Positions 54,332 through 63,990 of a DNA stretch of 64,000 bases are shown here, in pieces. A model generated the notes under the pieces. It worked only from the letters and a program-made list of their open reading frames with translations. It searched no databases and was not told where the DNA came from. The stretch spans positions 5,930,001 to 5,994,000 of the forward strand of contig NZ_CP151099.1 of the NCBI RefSeq assembly GCF_038096175.1, given 5' to 3'. Position numbers and translations under genes: made by a program. The stretch comes from Nostoc sp. UHCC 0302. GTDB taxonomy: Bacteria; Cyanobacteriota; Cyanobacteriia; Cyanobacteriales; Nostocaceae. How positions within the stretch are numbered: the first letter of the stretch is position 1; each line of letters opens with the position of its first letter.

Positions 54332-54811
54332 ATGAATCAGCTTTTTTCTAAAAGTTTATTAGGCTTTGCAAGTATCTCATTTTTAGTTTGTTCCTCGCAA
54401 TCAACAATGGCACTTGTGCCGAATAACGTCGCTGTTATCCTCAACAGTGGCTCAACGAACACTATTGGTTACCGCATCTATATATCGCCAACGGGAGAAG
54501 CTAATTATGTAGATGGAAAAGGGTCTGGAAAAGGTAAACTTTCAGAAAGAATAACTAAAAAGTTTTTCCGTGACCTGAAAGCTTCTGAACCATTATCAAG
54601 TTTACCAGTACAGCAATCTTGCGTAAAATCTACTTCTTTTGGTACTACTACTACAGTGAGTTTAGGTGATCAGCGATCGCCTGATATTAGCTGCCCTGGC
54701 AATGCTAAAACTCAGCGCCTAGATAAGGATGTTCTTGCAATTATCAAAGTACTAAAAGTGGAAAATATTCCTAAGAGTCAAGGCAAACCCCTACCGCCCC
54801 AGAATTTTTAG
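54332..54811 (+). CDS. Secreted protein of unknown function
   Basis: The 159-residue product begins MNQLFSKSLLGFASISFLV, a signal peptide with likely cleavage after STMA. The mature part has a beta-rich stretch (NNVAVILNSGSTNTIGYRIYI), two cysteines (CVKST, SCPGN) that could pair, and a polar tail. I chose the ATG at 54332 since GAGGAG lies 9 nt before it; the TTG at 54308 is unlikely. It should be exported to the periplasm or outside. I recognise no family. Confidence 0.75.
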   Translation: MNQLFSKSLLGFASISFLVCSSQSTMALVPNNVAVILNSGSTNTIGYRIYISPTGEANYVDGKGSGKGKLSERITKKFFRDLKASEPLSSLPVQQSCVKSTSFGTTTTVSLGDQRSPDISCPGNAKTQRLDKDVLAIIKVLKVENIPKSQGKPLPPQNF

Positions 54812-54948
54812 GTAGTTTTTATTTCAAGCAGAAGGCAGAAGGCAAAAAACAGGAGGAAAGATTAGTTTCCCCTTGCCTCCTGCCCCCTGCTCCACCTCGG
54901 CTACTTCGGCTGCGCTCAGCACAAGTACGCTCGGCGACCACCTGCCCC

Positions 54949-56610
54949 CTATTTAGCTGCTTGTGGTATTGGCTCATCCCAGACTTGATTGAACTGAGCT
55001 GTTGTCAACGACTGTAAAATACTCAGGTTGAGCGGAGCTTTACTAATATATTGAGCGTAGGATGGCTGCAAATAAGAGCGGTATTCGGAACGGTTGAGAA
55101 GATGGGTTTCTAAGAATGCCACGCTTAGGGCATTGAGATAGGAATATGCAGGAGTAGCATTGGGGCCAAGTAAAGCGGGTGGTACAGGTAAAGCACCATT
55201 GTCTGATGGAGATTCCTCAATAGCAGTAAAGTGGGTAGCGTTTTCAATCAAGACTAAATACTTGTTGGAATTTGAAAGCCAAGTAAAGGGGCGAATTTGT
55301 TCCGGTACGGTTGGAGCGACAATATCTTGACTACCTGAAACTAACATTACAGGAAGTTTAATTTGACTAATGCCACTTTCGCCAAAAACAGAACTGTCAA
55401 CAGGATTAATCGCTATGACACTTTTAATGCGATCGTCTTTGAGTCCGTAATTTTCTTGGGTTAACTCGGTTGCTTGACACTGTAAAAGCAGTGATAAATT
55501 AAGTGAATTGTTGGGATAACAGTCCCGGAAAAGTTGGCTAAAGTTAATCTTTGCTCCTGCTAAAGCCAAAACGGTATAACCACCGAACGACTGACCGATC
55601 GCACCGACTTGCTGGAAATTGAGTTTACCTTTGAGGGTAGGATCAATGTTGTCTAGACGCTGAAGTTCATTGAGGAGAAACTTAATATCTAAAGGTCGGT
55701 TGATAAATTCCCTAGGTTCTGGCGGTTCTGCTAAACCTGCAAAATATTGCTGAAAGCGTTCGGCATTGCTACCAGGGTGTTCTAGTACAACAACAGCAAA
55801 ACCATAGGATGCTAGATGTTTAGCTAAGTAGACAAAGCTATAACGGTCTGAGCCGATGCCATGAGAAATCACAACTAGGGGAAAAGGCGGCGAAGAGGTA
55901 TTTTCCTGGCTTTGAGGAGCTGCTTCAGGTAAATATATATCTATTGGTAGACGACGATTGCGAGAAATGTCGTTTAACTCTAGGCTTTTTTTCTGCCAAC
56001 GGAATTTCCCAGGCGATCGCAAATCTAGCTGTTTGGCAAAGTTAACGTTGTAATTAGCTGCTTGGGCAGTCGATTTTTTTTGAATAAAAGCCACAACCTC
56101 ATCTCTTTTTTTGAGCAATTGCGACAAATCATCAACTATCTTTAAACCCTCTGTGAAATTCACCCGCACAGTATCGGTGGGAAACTTACGCAGTAAATTC
56201 ACAACTGTTAAGCCATCTTTATCGGCAGCAGCCAAAATCAAAGCAGCACGTATGGCATAGAAACCGTTTTTTCGCGAGCCAGTGAGGAGTAATGTTCCTA
56301 GACGTTGCATCACCTGTTCGCCTACAGGTGAGTAGGTAACCTGAGACACCAAGGTAGGAGTGACATTGAACCGCTGCTGGAGTAAATCCCGTAGTTGAGC
56401 GAGTTGTTCGGGAGTAGCACGGCTAGCATAAAAGGAAAAGTCTTCATCGATTTTGCCTTCTTTGGCAAACTTTTCCAGCGAGTTAACTGATAAAGAAAAT
56501 TCTCCAAAGGGAGGGTAATAAAAGCTGATGCGATCGGCCCCTAGTCCGGGAGTTGCAGTCAAAACAGTAGATAGCAGACCTAAACTCAGGTATTTCAGAA
56601 ATCTTTTCAT
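54949..56610 (-). CDS. Exported alpha/beta hydrolase with DUF1400 domain
   Basis: The 553-residue protein starts MKRFLKYLSLGLLSTVLTA, a signal peptide. The cyanobacterial DUF1400 domain follows (ISFYYPPFGEFSLSVNSLEKF, TGSRKNGFYAIRAALI). The hydrolase domain from about 215 has LVVISHGIGSDRYSF, the nucleophile GQSFGG near 336, the acid in MLVSGSQDIVAP and His in ATHFTAIEE, a full dienelactone-hydrolase/PAF-acetylhydrolase-like triad. It probably cleaves an ester in the periplasm. I use the ATG at 56610, two codons inside the GTG-start frame. Confidence 0.9.
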   Translation of the reverse strand: MKRFLKYLSLGLLSTVLTATPGLGADRISFYYPPFGEFSLSVNSLEKFAKEGKIDEDFSFYASRATPEQLAQLRDLLQQRFNVTPTLVSQVTYSPVGEQVMQRLGTLLLTGSRKNGFYAIRAALILAAADKDGLTVVNLLRKFPTDTVRVNFTEGLKIVDDLSQLLKKRDEVVAFIQKKSTAQAANYNVNFAKQLDLRSPGKFRWQKKSLELNDISRNRRLPIDIYLPEAAPQSQENTSSPPFPLVVISHGIGSDRYSFVYLAKHLASYGFAVVVLEHPGSNAERFQQYFAGLAEPPEPREFINRPLDIKFLLNELQRLDNIDPTLKGKLNFQQVGAIGQSFGGYTVLALAGAKINFSQLFRDCYPNNSLNLSLLLQCQATELTQENYGLKDDRIKSVIAINPVDSSVFGESGISQIKLPVMLVSGSQDIVAPTVPEQIRPFTWLSNSNKYLVLIENATHFTAIEESPSDNGALPVPPALLGPNATPAYSYLNALSVAFLETHLLNRSEYRSYLQPSYAQYISKAPLNLSILQSLTTAQFNQVWDEPIPQAAK

Positions 56611-56902
56611 TAGCACACCTGCTCCCGCTATTTAACCCTACCCTTCAACTTTAGGCGAGGAGGAAAGCGGAGCGGGATTTACACTACTTTCCTATTTACT
56701 TTGGTTATATCTATAAAATCGGCTATAAGCACAATAAAGCAAGTACTTGCACTCATAATCTAGCATTTACGTAATAAATCGCGCTAGAAGTGGAAGGAGA
56801 TTATAGAAATTACTCGCTTCTGTCTCCTTGCACCAGTAGCAAATTTTTTAGCAAAATTATCTTAGGAGCGCGATAATTAAAGTAGAGATCAAAGTACTTT
56901 AT

Positions 56903-57109
56903 ATGTCCTTCGCTTCCTGTGCCTGTTGTGCTGTTGTTCTTAATCAACAACAGGAGCAAAACATTTCTCACCAAAACCAGTGCCAAGACATCTCAGTAAA
57001 CCATAGCAAGAGTGCGGCTAAAAGTTGCACTGTGGTTAAGAATGGCCGGGTGGTCGTTAAACCGCTAGAACCAGAAGTGTCTAATGAGACTTCTAATACC
57101 CCAGAGTAG
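56903..57109 (+). CDS. Possible small Cys-rich protein
   Basis: The 68-residue frame begins MSFASCACCAVVLNQQQEQ with three clustered cysteines, then has two more (NQCQDI, SCTVV) and a charged tail (VVVKPLEPEVSNET). Cysteine spacing could bind a metal. No good ribosome site precedes the ATG, and I know no relative. It ends 55 bp from the potassium channel gene on the other strand. Real-gene status is uncertain. Confidence 0.4.
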   Translation: MSFASCACCAVVLNQQQEQNISHQNQCQDISVNHSKSAAKSCTVVKNGRVVVKPLEPEVSNETSNTPE

Positions 57110-57163
57110 TTTTAACTCTAATTTTGAGGTATCGGTAATATCGGCTGTAAAATTATCCATTGC

Positions 57164-58078
57164 CTAATCTAAGGGCAAAATATCGTGGAAGTGGCTGTAG
57201 TCAATGTAGCGATGCCCTTCATTTGTGTAGTGCATAATATCAACAAACCGATAGTTCCATAGAATTTCATCAGCACTATAGCTATGACGAGCATGAACAA
57301 CCTGTGCAACTGTTTCATCAATGCCACTTAGCGAGATCACAATAGTGGTATTTGTCTGGGTTAACGATTCAGGTGTCATCCCATACAAAGGACTATATTC
57401 ATCAATGGGATGCATGGCTACCCAGGTTAATACAAAGCTAGGTGTTTGACTCCTCAAAAGTCTCAGGTCATGGAAGCGACGCAGGAACAGTCCTTCTAAG
57501 CTCACTTCGTCACGCATCAAGTACACGCGCATCTGTGCTTCTAATACTTGGTTGCGACGTTGGTTAGCTGCACGAAACATCAGGGTTGGCACTCCCTCAT
57601 GAGGTGTAATTACTGCTACACGGCTAAACATCACACGGGCGGTCGGTCGGGAGAACCTAGCAAATGCTAATCCTGTCATTACTGCAATTCCCACCAAACC
57701 TGCCATCGCTTCAACCGTGACAATAGTATTGGCATAGGTTGTTTTAGGATACATTGCACCATAGCCAATGGATGCCAAAGTTTGCACACTGAAGAAAAAG
57801 GCATCTAAAAAATCGCCTGGTCGAGCATTTTCGATGCAGTCTCCTCCTGCTAAGTAAGCTAAGGCAAACAGAGCATTAGTTGCTACATACAAAAGAGCTA
57901 TGAGTGCCAGAAAGCCAGCCCAAGGAAGCGTTAGCAGCAGATGGTAAGGATCACGCCAGTAGGAATACCACACACCCAGACCCAGAATTTCAAATTGTCC
58001 ATTCTGTAACTTAATATGAACTAGCGGGATCAAAAACTCTCGTTGCTTCTGTAAAAGTCTCTTCAGTCGAAATTTCAT
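57164..58078 (-). CDS. Inward-rectifier (KirBac-type) potassium channel
   Basis: The 304-residue channel has two membrane helices (about 48-76 and 117-140) flanking the pore loop with selectivity filter SIGYG at 103-107. A cytoplasmic Kir immunoglobulin-like domain follows (LMFRAANQRRNQVLEAQMRV, LTWVAMHPIDEYSPL). KirBac channels pass K+ across the membrane and respond to lipids, pH or ligands in the cytoplasmic domain. The filter has Ser in place of the common first Thr, acceptable in this family. I use the ATG at 58078 because the eight residues before it look random. Confidence 0.93.
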   Translation of the reverse strand: MKFRLKRLLQKQREFLIPLVHIKLQNGQFEILGLGVWYSYWRDPYHLLLTLPWAGFLALIALLYVATNALFALAYLAGGDCIENARPGDFLDAFFFSVQTLASIGYGAMYPKTTYANTIVTVEAMAGLVGIAVMTGLAFARFSRPTARVMFSRVAVITPHEGVPTLMFRAANQRRNQVLEAQMRVYLMRDEVSLEGLFLRRFHDLRLLRSQTPSFVLTWVAMHPIDEYSPLYGMTPESLTQTNTTIVISLSGIDETVAQVVHARHSYSADEILWNYRFVDIMHYTNEGHRYIDYSHFHDILPLD

Positions 58079-58315
58079 CGGGAGTGGCCAAAAGAACGGC
58101 AACTGTTTAGTATTTTAAATCTGACAGATCAGGTTTTTATAGTAAATTGCCCTCGAATCGTTCTTGAGGCTAAGCAGGGGTCATAACTTAATAGTATAGG
58201 GAATTGTACCTGCATTAAATACATGAGTAGGGTAACACAGCCCTAGCGAATGGTATTCACGGTTCATAATTGCAAGCAAACTTAGCCTACCTATGTAAGC
58301 TTATCAGTAGTAATC

Positions 58316-58348
58316 AAAAAATATAGGGTGGACAAATGCCCACCCTAT
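58316..58348 (-). terminator. Terminator of the 58371-59267 gene
   Basis: On the minus strand, ATAGGGTGG/CCACCCTAT around a short loop is followed by ATTTTTT. It is placed 23 bp past the stop. Confidence 0.9.
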
Positions 58349-58370
58349 TACTAATTCATTTGCTAGAAGC

Positions 58371-59267
58371 TTATTTCTCTGGCTTAGGGGTTTGACCTTT
58401 AGAACAGCGGTCAAACCACTCCTGGTATCTTTTCTGCTGTGATTCATCCTCAACAGTAATCGTCACTCGCACCTGCTTGCATCCATGATTACGTTCTAGG
58501 GCGATCGCATTCAATAATAAGCTAGCTATTTTAGGTGAACTAAATTCACCGTTCACTGTTAAACTACCAGCAAAATTTGTCAATTGAAGCCTTTCCGATT
58601 CAGTCAACTCAATCCCAGAAATTTCGCCTTGTCCTAAATCAATTTCTGCAAGTTGCTTGTGTTCTGGGCTGACTTGTTCCACAATCAGTTTTTCACGCCG
58701 GACAGGAACTTCTACCATCCGGGTTTCGATTTCTTTGCGAACAATAACTTCACCAACTCTTCGCTTTTTATTATCAATTAGTAGTCGTTCTTCTAATAAA
58801 CGAATAATCTTTTCTTCACCTACATCTTCTGAAAGCTCAACTGAGCTATTTGTAATTTGACCATTAGTTGGTAGCTCAGTTGAGTTCATTGATAGGTTTT
58901 GGTCGCCTGGTGTTGCTGTTTCTGAATATTCAGGCATATACTCTATTTCTGATTGGTCTATTTCTATGAAAACAGATTTAGCCGACTTGTCAATTTTTTT
59001 TATTTTCTGGCTTTGTAATAGGAGTAAAGGAGATTTGCCTGTGAAATTTCTCTGCTCTGCAACTTGCAGGTTTGCTTTTTTAGATATAACTAAGTTTAGC
59101 TGACCACTAGCATCCACAATTAAATCTTGAACTTCGCCTACTAATCGGCCTTGCCTATCGAATACAACAAAATACTTTACTTTTGTCCGCAAGTTTTCTA
59201 GTAAAGCTCTAGTGCGCTCCGTGGAGTTTGTCTGTTTAATGTTTTTTGCCATCACTTGGCTATTCAT
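58371..59267 (-). CDS. PRC-barrel / YsnF-AvaK (DUF2382) domain protein, divergent
   Basis: The 298-residue protein has a weak PRC-barrel-like N-terminus (YFVVFDRQGRLVGEVQDLIVD) and a DUF2382 (YsnF/AvaK) segment near 155-205 (IRLLEERLLIDNKKRRVGEV, VEVPVRREKLIVEQV). Its C-terminal 90 residues are unique and end in a Lys/Glu-rich tail. AvaK is an akinete marker in Anabaena variabilis, and YsnF a Bacillus stress protein; the molecular role is unknown. It is the most diverged of three neighbouring paralogues. It starts with ATG, with a second ATG five codons on. A strong terminator follows. Confidence 0.85.
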   Translation of the reverse strand: MNSQVMAKNIKQTNSTERTRALLENLRTKVKYFVVFDRQGRLVGEVQDLIVDASGQLNLVISKKANLQVAEQRNFTGKSPLLLLQSQKIKKIDKSAKSVFIEIDQSEIEYMPEYSETATPGDQNLSMNSTELPTNGQITNSSVELSEDVGEEKIIRLLEERLLIDNKKRRVGEVIVRKEIETRMVEVPVRREKLIVEQVSPEHKQLAEIDLGQGEISGIELTESERLQLTNFAGSLTVNGEFSSPKIASLLLNAIALERNHGCKQVRVTITVEDESQQKRYQEWFDRCSKGQTPKPEK

Positions 59268-59523
59268 AATGCTAAAAAATTATTTCTGAACTGTTTTCTA
59301 CTCAACTAAGAGTATTTATAAAAGTAACTAAAGTAACTAAAAAACTTGATTAATTTTTACTTATTAGAATCGAACTTAAAGCGCTAACTTTATAGATAGC
59401 TTAATTAATTTGTTCTTAATAAAACTCACTATTAAGTACAGGCAAAGCTCATGAAACAGCTTCACCTGCACTTTACCACGAATTAGTAATTAGTTATTAA
59501 CTAATTACTAATGTTTATGCTGA

Positions 59524-60429
59524 TTAGCGCTCTTCAATAGGAAGACCAGGAGCATTTATGTCTAACTCTTCGCGACGTATTGTTTCTTTAGCCTCAACTG
59601 TGTCTTGGTCTACGACTTTTCTCACATTTACTTCTTCACGCACAAATGCTTCTTTGCGAATATCAGCTGTTTCTTCATGAATTTCTATACGAGCAACTTC
59701 GCCTTCACGAAAGTTAGCTTCGCCTGGAGTAACAGCAGTACCAGCATCTACTGGTGTTGTACGCTCAATTACAACTCGCTCTCTTTCTACAGGTACTGTA
59801 ACCCGCGCAGTTTCAGTTTCAACGTGCTTGCCAACTGCGACTTCTCCAGTTTTTTGACGTCTTTTATTAGCTACTAGCCGTTCTTCATATAATCTCAGGG
59901 TTTGATGATTTTGTTCATTTAACCCGAACAAAGAAGGCTCATGGTCGTATCTGTAGCTATCACGATTGTAGGTAGGTGCAGGGGTGGGCTGATAGGCTGT
60001 ACCTATTGCTGGACTATCCACAGGTGTTGCGGTATCTAACGGTAATGATGCATCTGTAGTTCTGTAGTCTCTGGGTTGACGATATACTCCACGCACCCGT
60101 TCTTCGTAGTCATAGTCTAGCGCTAGGCGTTCATTGAACTCAGGTAAATCTTCAGCTTGCTCTCTGGTCAAGCCTACAACATAAACGCGATCGACGTTAT
60201 AGTCAACGCGTGAACGACCAATTGGTAGCAAGACTTTCTTGCCAAAAATCCAGAAGCCTAAGTCAACAACTAGATAGCGGAAATGACCTTCATCATCAAC
60301 TAAAACATCACTGACGCTGCCAATTTTTTCGTCAGAGCCTTCTGTATATACTCCAAGCCCTTTGATATCGTGACCTTCAAAAGTATCTTTGTAATTAGGT
60401 TCAAAATCGCCAAGTTTGTAAAGAGCCAT
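59524..60429 (-). CDS. PRC-barrel and YsnF/AvaK (DUF2382) domain protein
   Basis: Of 301 residues, about 10-95 are a PRC-barrel (GLGVYTEGSDEKIGSVSDVLVD, GHFRYLVVDLGFW). A linker follows, then a DUF2382 domain (LRLYEERLVANKRRQKTGEVAV, VERERVVIERTTPVD) ends with EEVNVRKVV and EETIRREELDI-type charged strands. I chose the ATG at 60429 because GAGGA lies 8 nt upstream. It is closely related to the gene at 60726-61568, so the pair arose by tandem duplication. A stress or akinete role is inferred from AvaK and YsnF only. Confidence 0.9.
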   Translation of the reverse strand: MALYKLGDFEPNYKDTFEGHDIKGLGVYTEGSDEKIGSVSDVLVDDEGHFRYLVVDLGFWIFGKKVLLPIGRSRVDYNVDRVYVVGLTREQAEDLPEFNERLALDYDYEERVRGVYRQPRDYRTTDASLPLDTATPVDSPAIGTAYQPTPAPTYNRDSYRYDHEPSLFGLNEQNHQTLRLYEERLVANKRRQKTGEVAVGKHVETETARVTVPVERERVVIERTTPVDAGTAVTPGEANFREGEVARIEIHEETADIRKEAFVREEVNVRKVVDQDTVEAKETIRREELDINAPGLPIEER

Positions 60430-60640
60430 TATATTCGTCCTCAAAGGTTTTTTCTTCTATCTCCTATTATTTAAATTAGACTTTTTATCCACTTTTTCAC
60501 CTCTTTCTAGGGAATGAATTGACTCAGAAATAAAGCATCAAAAGTTATAGAGTTATAGGTATTTTATTTTTATAACTTCATAATCTATTTAAGATAGATT
60601 TTTGAAATACAATGCATTAGTACAATACTACTGCTCACAT

Positions 60641-60677
60641 AAAAAGCACAGGCAGGGATAACAATTTTTCCTGCCTG
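60641..60677 (-). terminator. Terminator of the 60726-61568 gene
   Basis: On the minus strand, CAGGCAGGAA/TCCCTGCCTG (mostly perfect) around a short loop is followed by a T-run (GCTTTTTA). Confidence 0.9.
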
Positions 60678-60725
60678 CATTAGTTCCTCAGAGGAGCATA
60701 TCCAACAATTTTCTAGACTAGCTAA

Positions 60726-61568
60726 TTAAATAGCTTCATGTGTAGTTGTACCAGTTTCTCGTACACGTAAATCGCCGACTGTTCCTACATCTAACTCTTC
60801 TCGACGAATTGTGTCTTGTGCTTCTACCGTATCTTGTTCTACAACTTTCTTGACTCGCACTTCTTCGCGTACAAAAGCTTCTTTACGAATTTCTGGTGTT
60901 TCTTCGTACACTTCTATGCGTGCTACTTCTCCTTCTTGAAACTTAAGATCGTTAGGATCTACAAATGTTCCTGCTTCTGTTGGGGAAACACGCTCAATCA
61001 CAACACGTTCTTTTTGGATAGGTACTGCAACCCGTGCAGTTTCTGTTTCAATATGTTTACCAACTGCTACTTCTCCAGTTTTAATGCGGTGTTTGTTGGC
61101 GATTAATCTTTCTTCATACAATCTGAAAGTTTGATGATATTGCTCATTCAAATCGTATAAAGCTGGCTCTTGCTGATAATTGTACGTCTCGCGATCATAT
61201 TTCACATTGCTGGTTGGAGAGCGAAATACACTACGTATATTTTCTTCGTAATCATTATCTACGATCGTGTTTTCTTGATGATCAGGTAAACGTTCTATTT
61301 GCTCTTTGCTCAATCCATCGACATAGACGCGTCTCGCCTGATAATTGATATGAGAAAGGCCAATTGGTAGTAATATTTTTTTACTAACAGAATCTAGGCT
61401 TGTATCAATAACTAGGTAACGAAATTTACCGTCTTGGTCAACTAAAGCATCAGCAACTGAGCCTATCTTAATATCACCTTCAGTATAGACATCTAACGCT
61501 TTAACATCATCTCCGCCAAATGTTTCTCGATAGTTTGGGTCAAATTCTTCGAGTCTGTGAAGAGGCAT
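60726..61568 (-). CDS. PRC-barrel and YsnF/AvaK (DUF2382) domain protein
   Basis: This 280-residue paralogue of the gene at 59524-60429 has a PRC-barrel (ALDVYTEGDIKIGSVADALVD, KFRYLVIDTSLD) and a DUF2382 domain (FRLYEERLIANKHRIKTGEV, VPIQKERVVIERVSPTEAG). It ends in EEVRVKKVVEQDTVEAQ and a short extra tail (RVRETGTTTHEAI). Start MPLHRLEEFDPNYRETF mirrors MALYKLGDFEPNYKDTF in its sister. Its own terminator shows it is a separate transcript. Function is unknown; relatives respond to stress. Confidence 0.9.
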   Translation of the reverse strand: MPLHRLEEFDPNYRETFGGDDVKALDVYTEGDIKIGSVADALVDQDGKFRYLVIDTSLDSVSKKILLPIGLSHINYQARRVYVDGLSKEQIERLPDHQENTIVDNDYEENIRSVFRSPTSNVKYDRETYNYQQEPALYDLNEQYHQTFRLYEERLIANKHRIKTGEVAVGKHIETETARVAVPIQKERVVIERVSPTEAGTFVDPNDLKFQEGEVARIEVYEETPEIRKEAFVREEVRVKKVVEQDTVEAQDTIRREELDVGTVGDLRVRETGTTTHEAI

Positions 61569-61780
61569 AAACTTTCCCAGGTTAATTAGAATATCTATCT
61601 AATAGGGTAAAAATTATTATGCTGGTTTCCCTCCTGCTGGCGACTGAATTAACTTCAGTAGTGCTGAGTCCTGAGTACTGGGTTTTGAGTCGTGAGTAGT
61701 ACAGCTAGGTTTGCCATTATTGTCATTGGTCAGTAGTTATTCTCCTCTTATCCCCTTGTCCCTTTGCTTGCCTACTCTCT

Positions 61781-63733
61781 CTATACAGATGCCCCCGCAG
61801 GCTGTCTAACTTGCGATTTCACTGCTTCAACAATGGCATTGGCGTCTATTTTGGCTACATGGAGTAGTTCTTCTGGCGTACCTGAACCCGGCATTTCGTG
61901 GACTGCAAGTTTAATAAGCTGTAGTTGTGGCCCATTGTAGATGGGAATACTGCTTGTACCAACAAAGGCATCAAGTACAGCTGCGCCTAATCCGCCTTCA
62001 AACCAGTGGTCTTCCACGACTACTAAGTTACCCCCGGTATCGCGTGCAGCTTGATGGAGTGTCTGCATATCAATGGGTTTGACTGAGTAAGCATCTATGA
62101 CGCGCACCGTGAAGCCTTCGTTTTTCAGTTGCTCATAAGCTTTAAGAGCTTCATGCAGGGTAATACCAGCAGCAATTACAGTGGCTTGATCTCTCTCGGA
62201 ATTGCGAACTACTTTACTCCCACCAATGGGAAACTCTTCATTAGAGCCATAAATTACTGGTGTGCTTTCTCGTGTGGTGCGGAGGTAGACAACGCCATCG
62301 CGATCGCTCATCTGCTCTACTAGTTTAGCGGTCTGATTGGCGTCACTGGGATATAATACTGTACTATTCCACACCGCCTGGAAGGCAGCTAAATCTTCCA
62401 GTGCCATCTGTGAGGGGCCATCCTGACCAATCGAAACCCCAGCATGAGAACCTACTAATTTAATATTGGCGCGAGAGATGGCAGCCATGCGTACAAAGTC
62501 GTAAGCTCTAGTTAAGAAGGCGGCGAAAGTGGAAGCAAAGGGTTTGTATTGTCGCACCTGCAAGCCTACCGCAGCTGCTACCATCTGCTGTTCAGCAATG
62601 TACATTTCAAAGTAGCGCTCAGGAAAGGCTTCGGCAAAGTCTTCGGCGTAAGTAGAATTGCTCACTTCTGCATCGAGGACAATGACATCAGGTTGAGCAG
62701 CACCCAATGCTTTGATGGCATCACCATATGCTCGACGGGTTGCAACTTTTGCACCTATCTCGTAAGTAGGTAGTTGCAAAGGTTGAACATTGCCTGTTGC
62801 AGCTGATGAGGCAGCGTGGTCTTGGGGGTTTCCCCCAGGAGCGACTGCCGAACCCCGAAGGGGTTGGCTTTGTTCTTCGGGTTTATCTACTTCGATGGTA
62901 ATGTGGCGTTCACCGCCTAACTCTGCGATCGCTTGTTTTTCGTCGTCGGGTTTTAACGCTTTACCATGCCAACCACCTAAATCTTCTAGAGCAGCCACAC
63001 CCTTGCCTTTCTTTGTCCGAGCAATAATTACTGTGGGGCGATTATTGATACTCAAAGCAGCGCTATAAGCTTGATCAATTTCTTGCAAATTGTGACCATC
63101 AATCTCAATCGCTTGCCAGCCAAAAGCTCTAGCACGATTTGCGTAGGCTTGTATGTTCCAACCGAGTTCAGTTTGACCACGCTGGCCTAATCGATTCACA
63201 TCAATGATGGCAATTAAATTGTCTAAAGTATAATGTGCTGCATGATCAAAAGCTTCCCAGACTGACCCTTCAGCAGTTTCACTATCACCTAGTAGTACCC
63301 AGGTATGGTAGGGGAGTTGATCTAAATATTTACCTGCCAAAGCCACACCCACACCGATGGGTAATCCTTGTCCCAAGGAGCCAGTAGCTACATCAACCCA
63401 AGGTAAAACTGGTGTGGGATGACCTTCTAGACGGCTACCCAATTTCCGCAATGAAAGCAGCTCCTCATCAGTAATTACCCCCGCTGCTTTGTACATCGAA
63501 TATAGCAATGGTGCAGCGTGTCCTTTAGAGAAAATCAGGCGATCATTATTGGGATTATCTGGATTGTCAAAGTCATAGCGGAGATATTTAGACAGTAAAA
63601 CCGCCATTAAATCAGCCGCTGACATCGACGAAGTAGGATGACCCGAACCTGCGACGGTTGTAGCGCGAATACTATCTACACGCAACTGTTGTGCCAATTC
63701 TTGCCATCGTTGCAGTTGCTCTTGTGTGGTCAT
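61781..63733 (-). CDS. Transketolase-family protein
   Basis: The 650-residue thiamine-diphosphate enzyme shows the transketolase blocks: TTVAGSGHPTSSMSAADLMAVLL, FSKGHAAPLLYSMYKAAG, WVLLGDSETAEGSVWEAFDHAA (Mg-ThDP motif) and, in the C-terminal half, SNSTYAEDFAEAFPERYFEMYIAEQQM with the catalytic Glu, then SHAGVSIGQDGPSQMALED. Its N-terminus differs from the main cyanobacterial transketolase of the Calvin cycle (which begins SIRFLAIDAVEKAKSGHPG in my memory), so this may be a second enzyme closer to the split archaeal or TKTL types. Residues about 283-315 (QSQPLRGSAVAPGGNPQ, DHAASSAATG) look like an in-frame repeat insertion between domains. Confidence 0.9.
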   Translation of the reverse strand: MTTQEQLQRWQELAQQLRVDSIRATTVAGSGHPTSSMSAADLMAVLLSKYLRYDFDNPDNPNNDRLIFSKGHAAPLLYSMYKAAGVITDEELLSLRKLGSRLEGHPTPVLPWVDVATGSLGQGLPIGVGVALAGKYLDQLPYHTWVLLGDSETAEGSVWEAFDHAAHYTLDNLIAIIDVNRLGQRGQTELGWNIQAYANRARAFGWQAIEIDGHNLQEIDQAYSAALSINNRPTVIIARTKKGKGVAALEDLGGWHGKALKPDDEKQAIAELGGERHITIEVDKPEEQSQPLRGSAVAPGGNPQDHAASSAATGNVQPLQLPTYEIGAKVATRRAYGDAIKALGAAQPDVIVLDAEVSNSTYAEDFAEAFPERYFEMYIAEQQMVAAAVGLQVRQYKPFASTFAAFLTRAYDFVRMAAISRANIKLVGSHAGVSIGQDGPSQMALEDLAAFQAVWNSTVLYPSDANQTAKLVEQMSDRDGVVYLRTTRESTPVIYGSNEEFPIGGSKVVRNSERDQATVIAAGITLHEALKAYEQLKNEGFTVRVIDAYSVKPIDMQTLHQAARDTGGNLVVVEDHWFEGGLGAAVLDAFVGTSSIPIYNGPQLQLIKLAVHEMPGSGTPEELLHVAKIDANAIVEAVKSQVRQPAGASV

Positions 63734-63845
63734 AGTTGTTTTCCTAAATAAAACTAAGGGTATTTATGATGGTTGGCTAATGTTTTGTAAAATCACTCTT
63801 GTTTTGGCTATCTTTGCTATTTTTGTGGAAGAATTTGCTAATATT

Positions 63846-63990
63846 ACGTGAATTCGACGAGTGCTATGTTGACCTCTCCCCTAGCCCCTCTCCTACGAGG
63901 AGAGGGGAGTAAAATCATGATTTTTTCGTTGCTCCTACCTTTCCGCTTCGGAGAGGGAGGTTGGGAGGGAGAGGTTCATCGAACTCATGT
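63846..63990 (-). mobile_element. 145-bp MITE-like element, copy B, inverted relative to copy A
   Basis: The same 145-bp element as at 27552-27696, in reverse orientation. Ends read ACGTGAATTCGA and TCGAACTCATGT, and the 7-mer TAATATT flanks both sides (63839-63845, 63991-63997). It lies about 110 bp upstream of the transketolase start. Confidence 0.93.

Noticed and set aside
59605-61106. Plus-strand frames rich in Phe and Cys opposite the AvaK-type genes
   Set aside because: Mirror images of the charged DUF2382 repeats on the minus strand.
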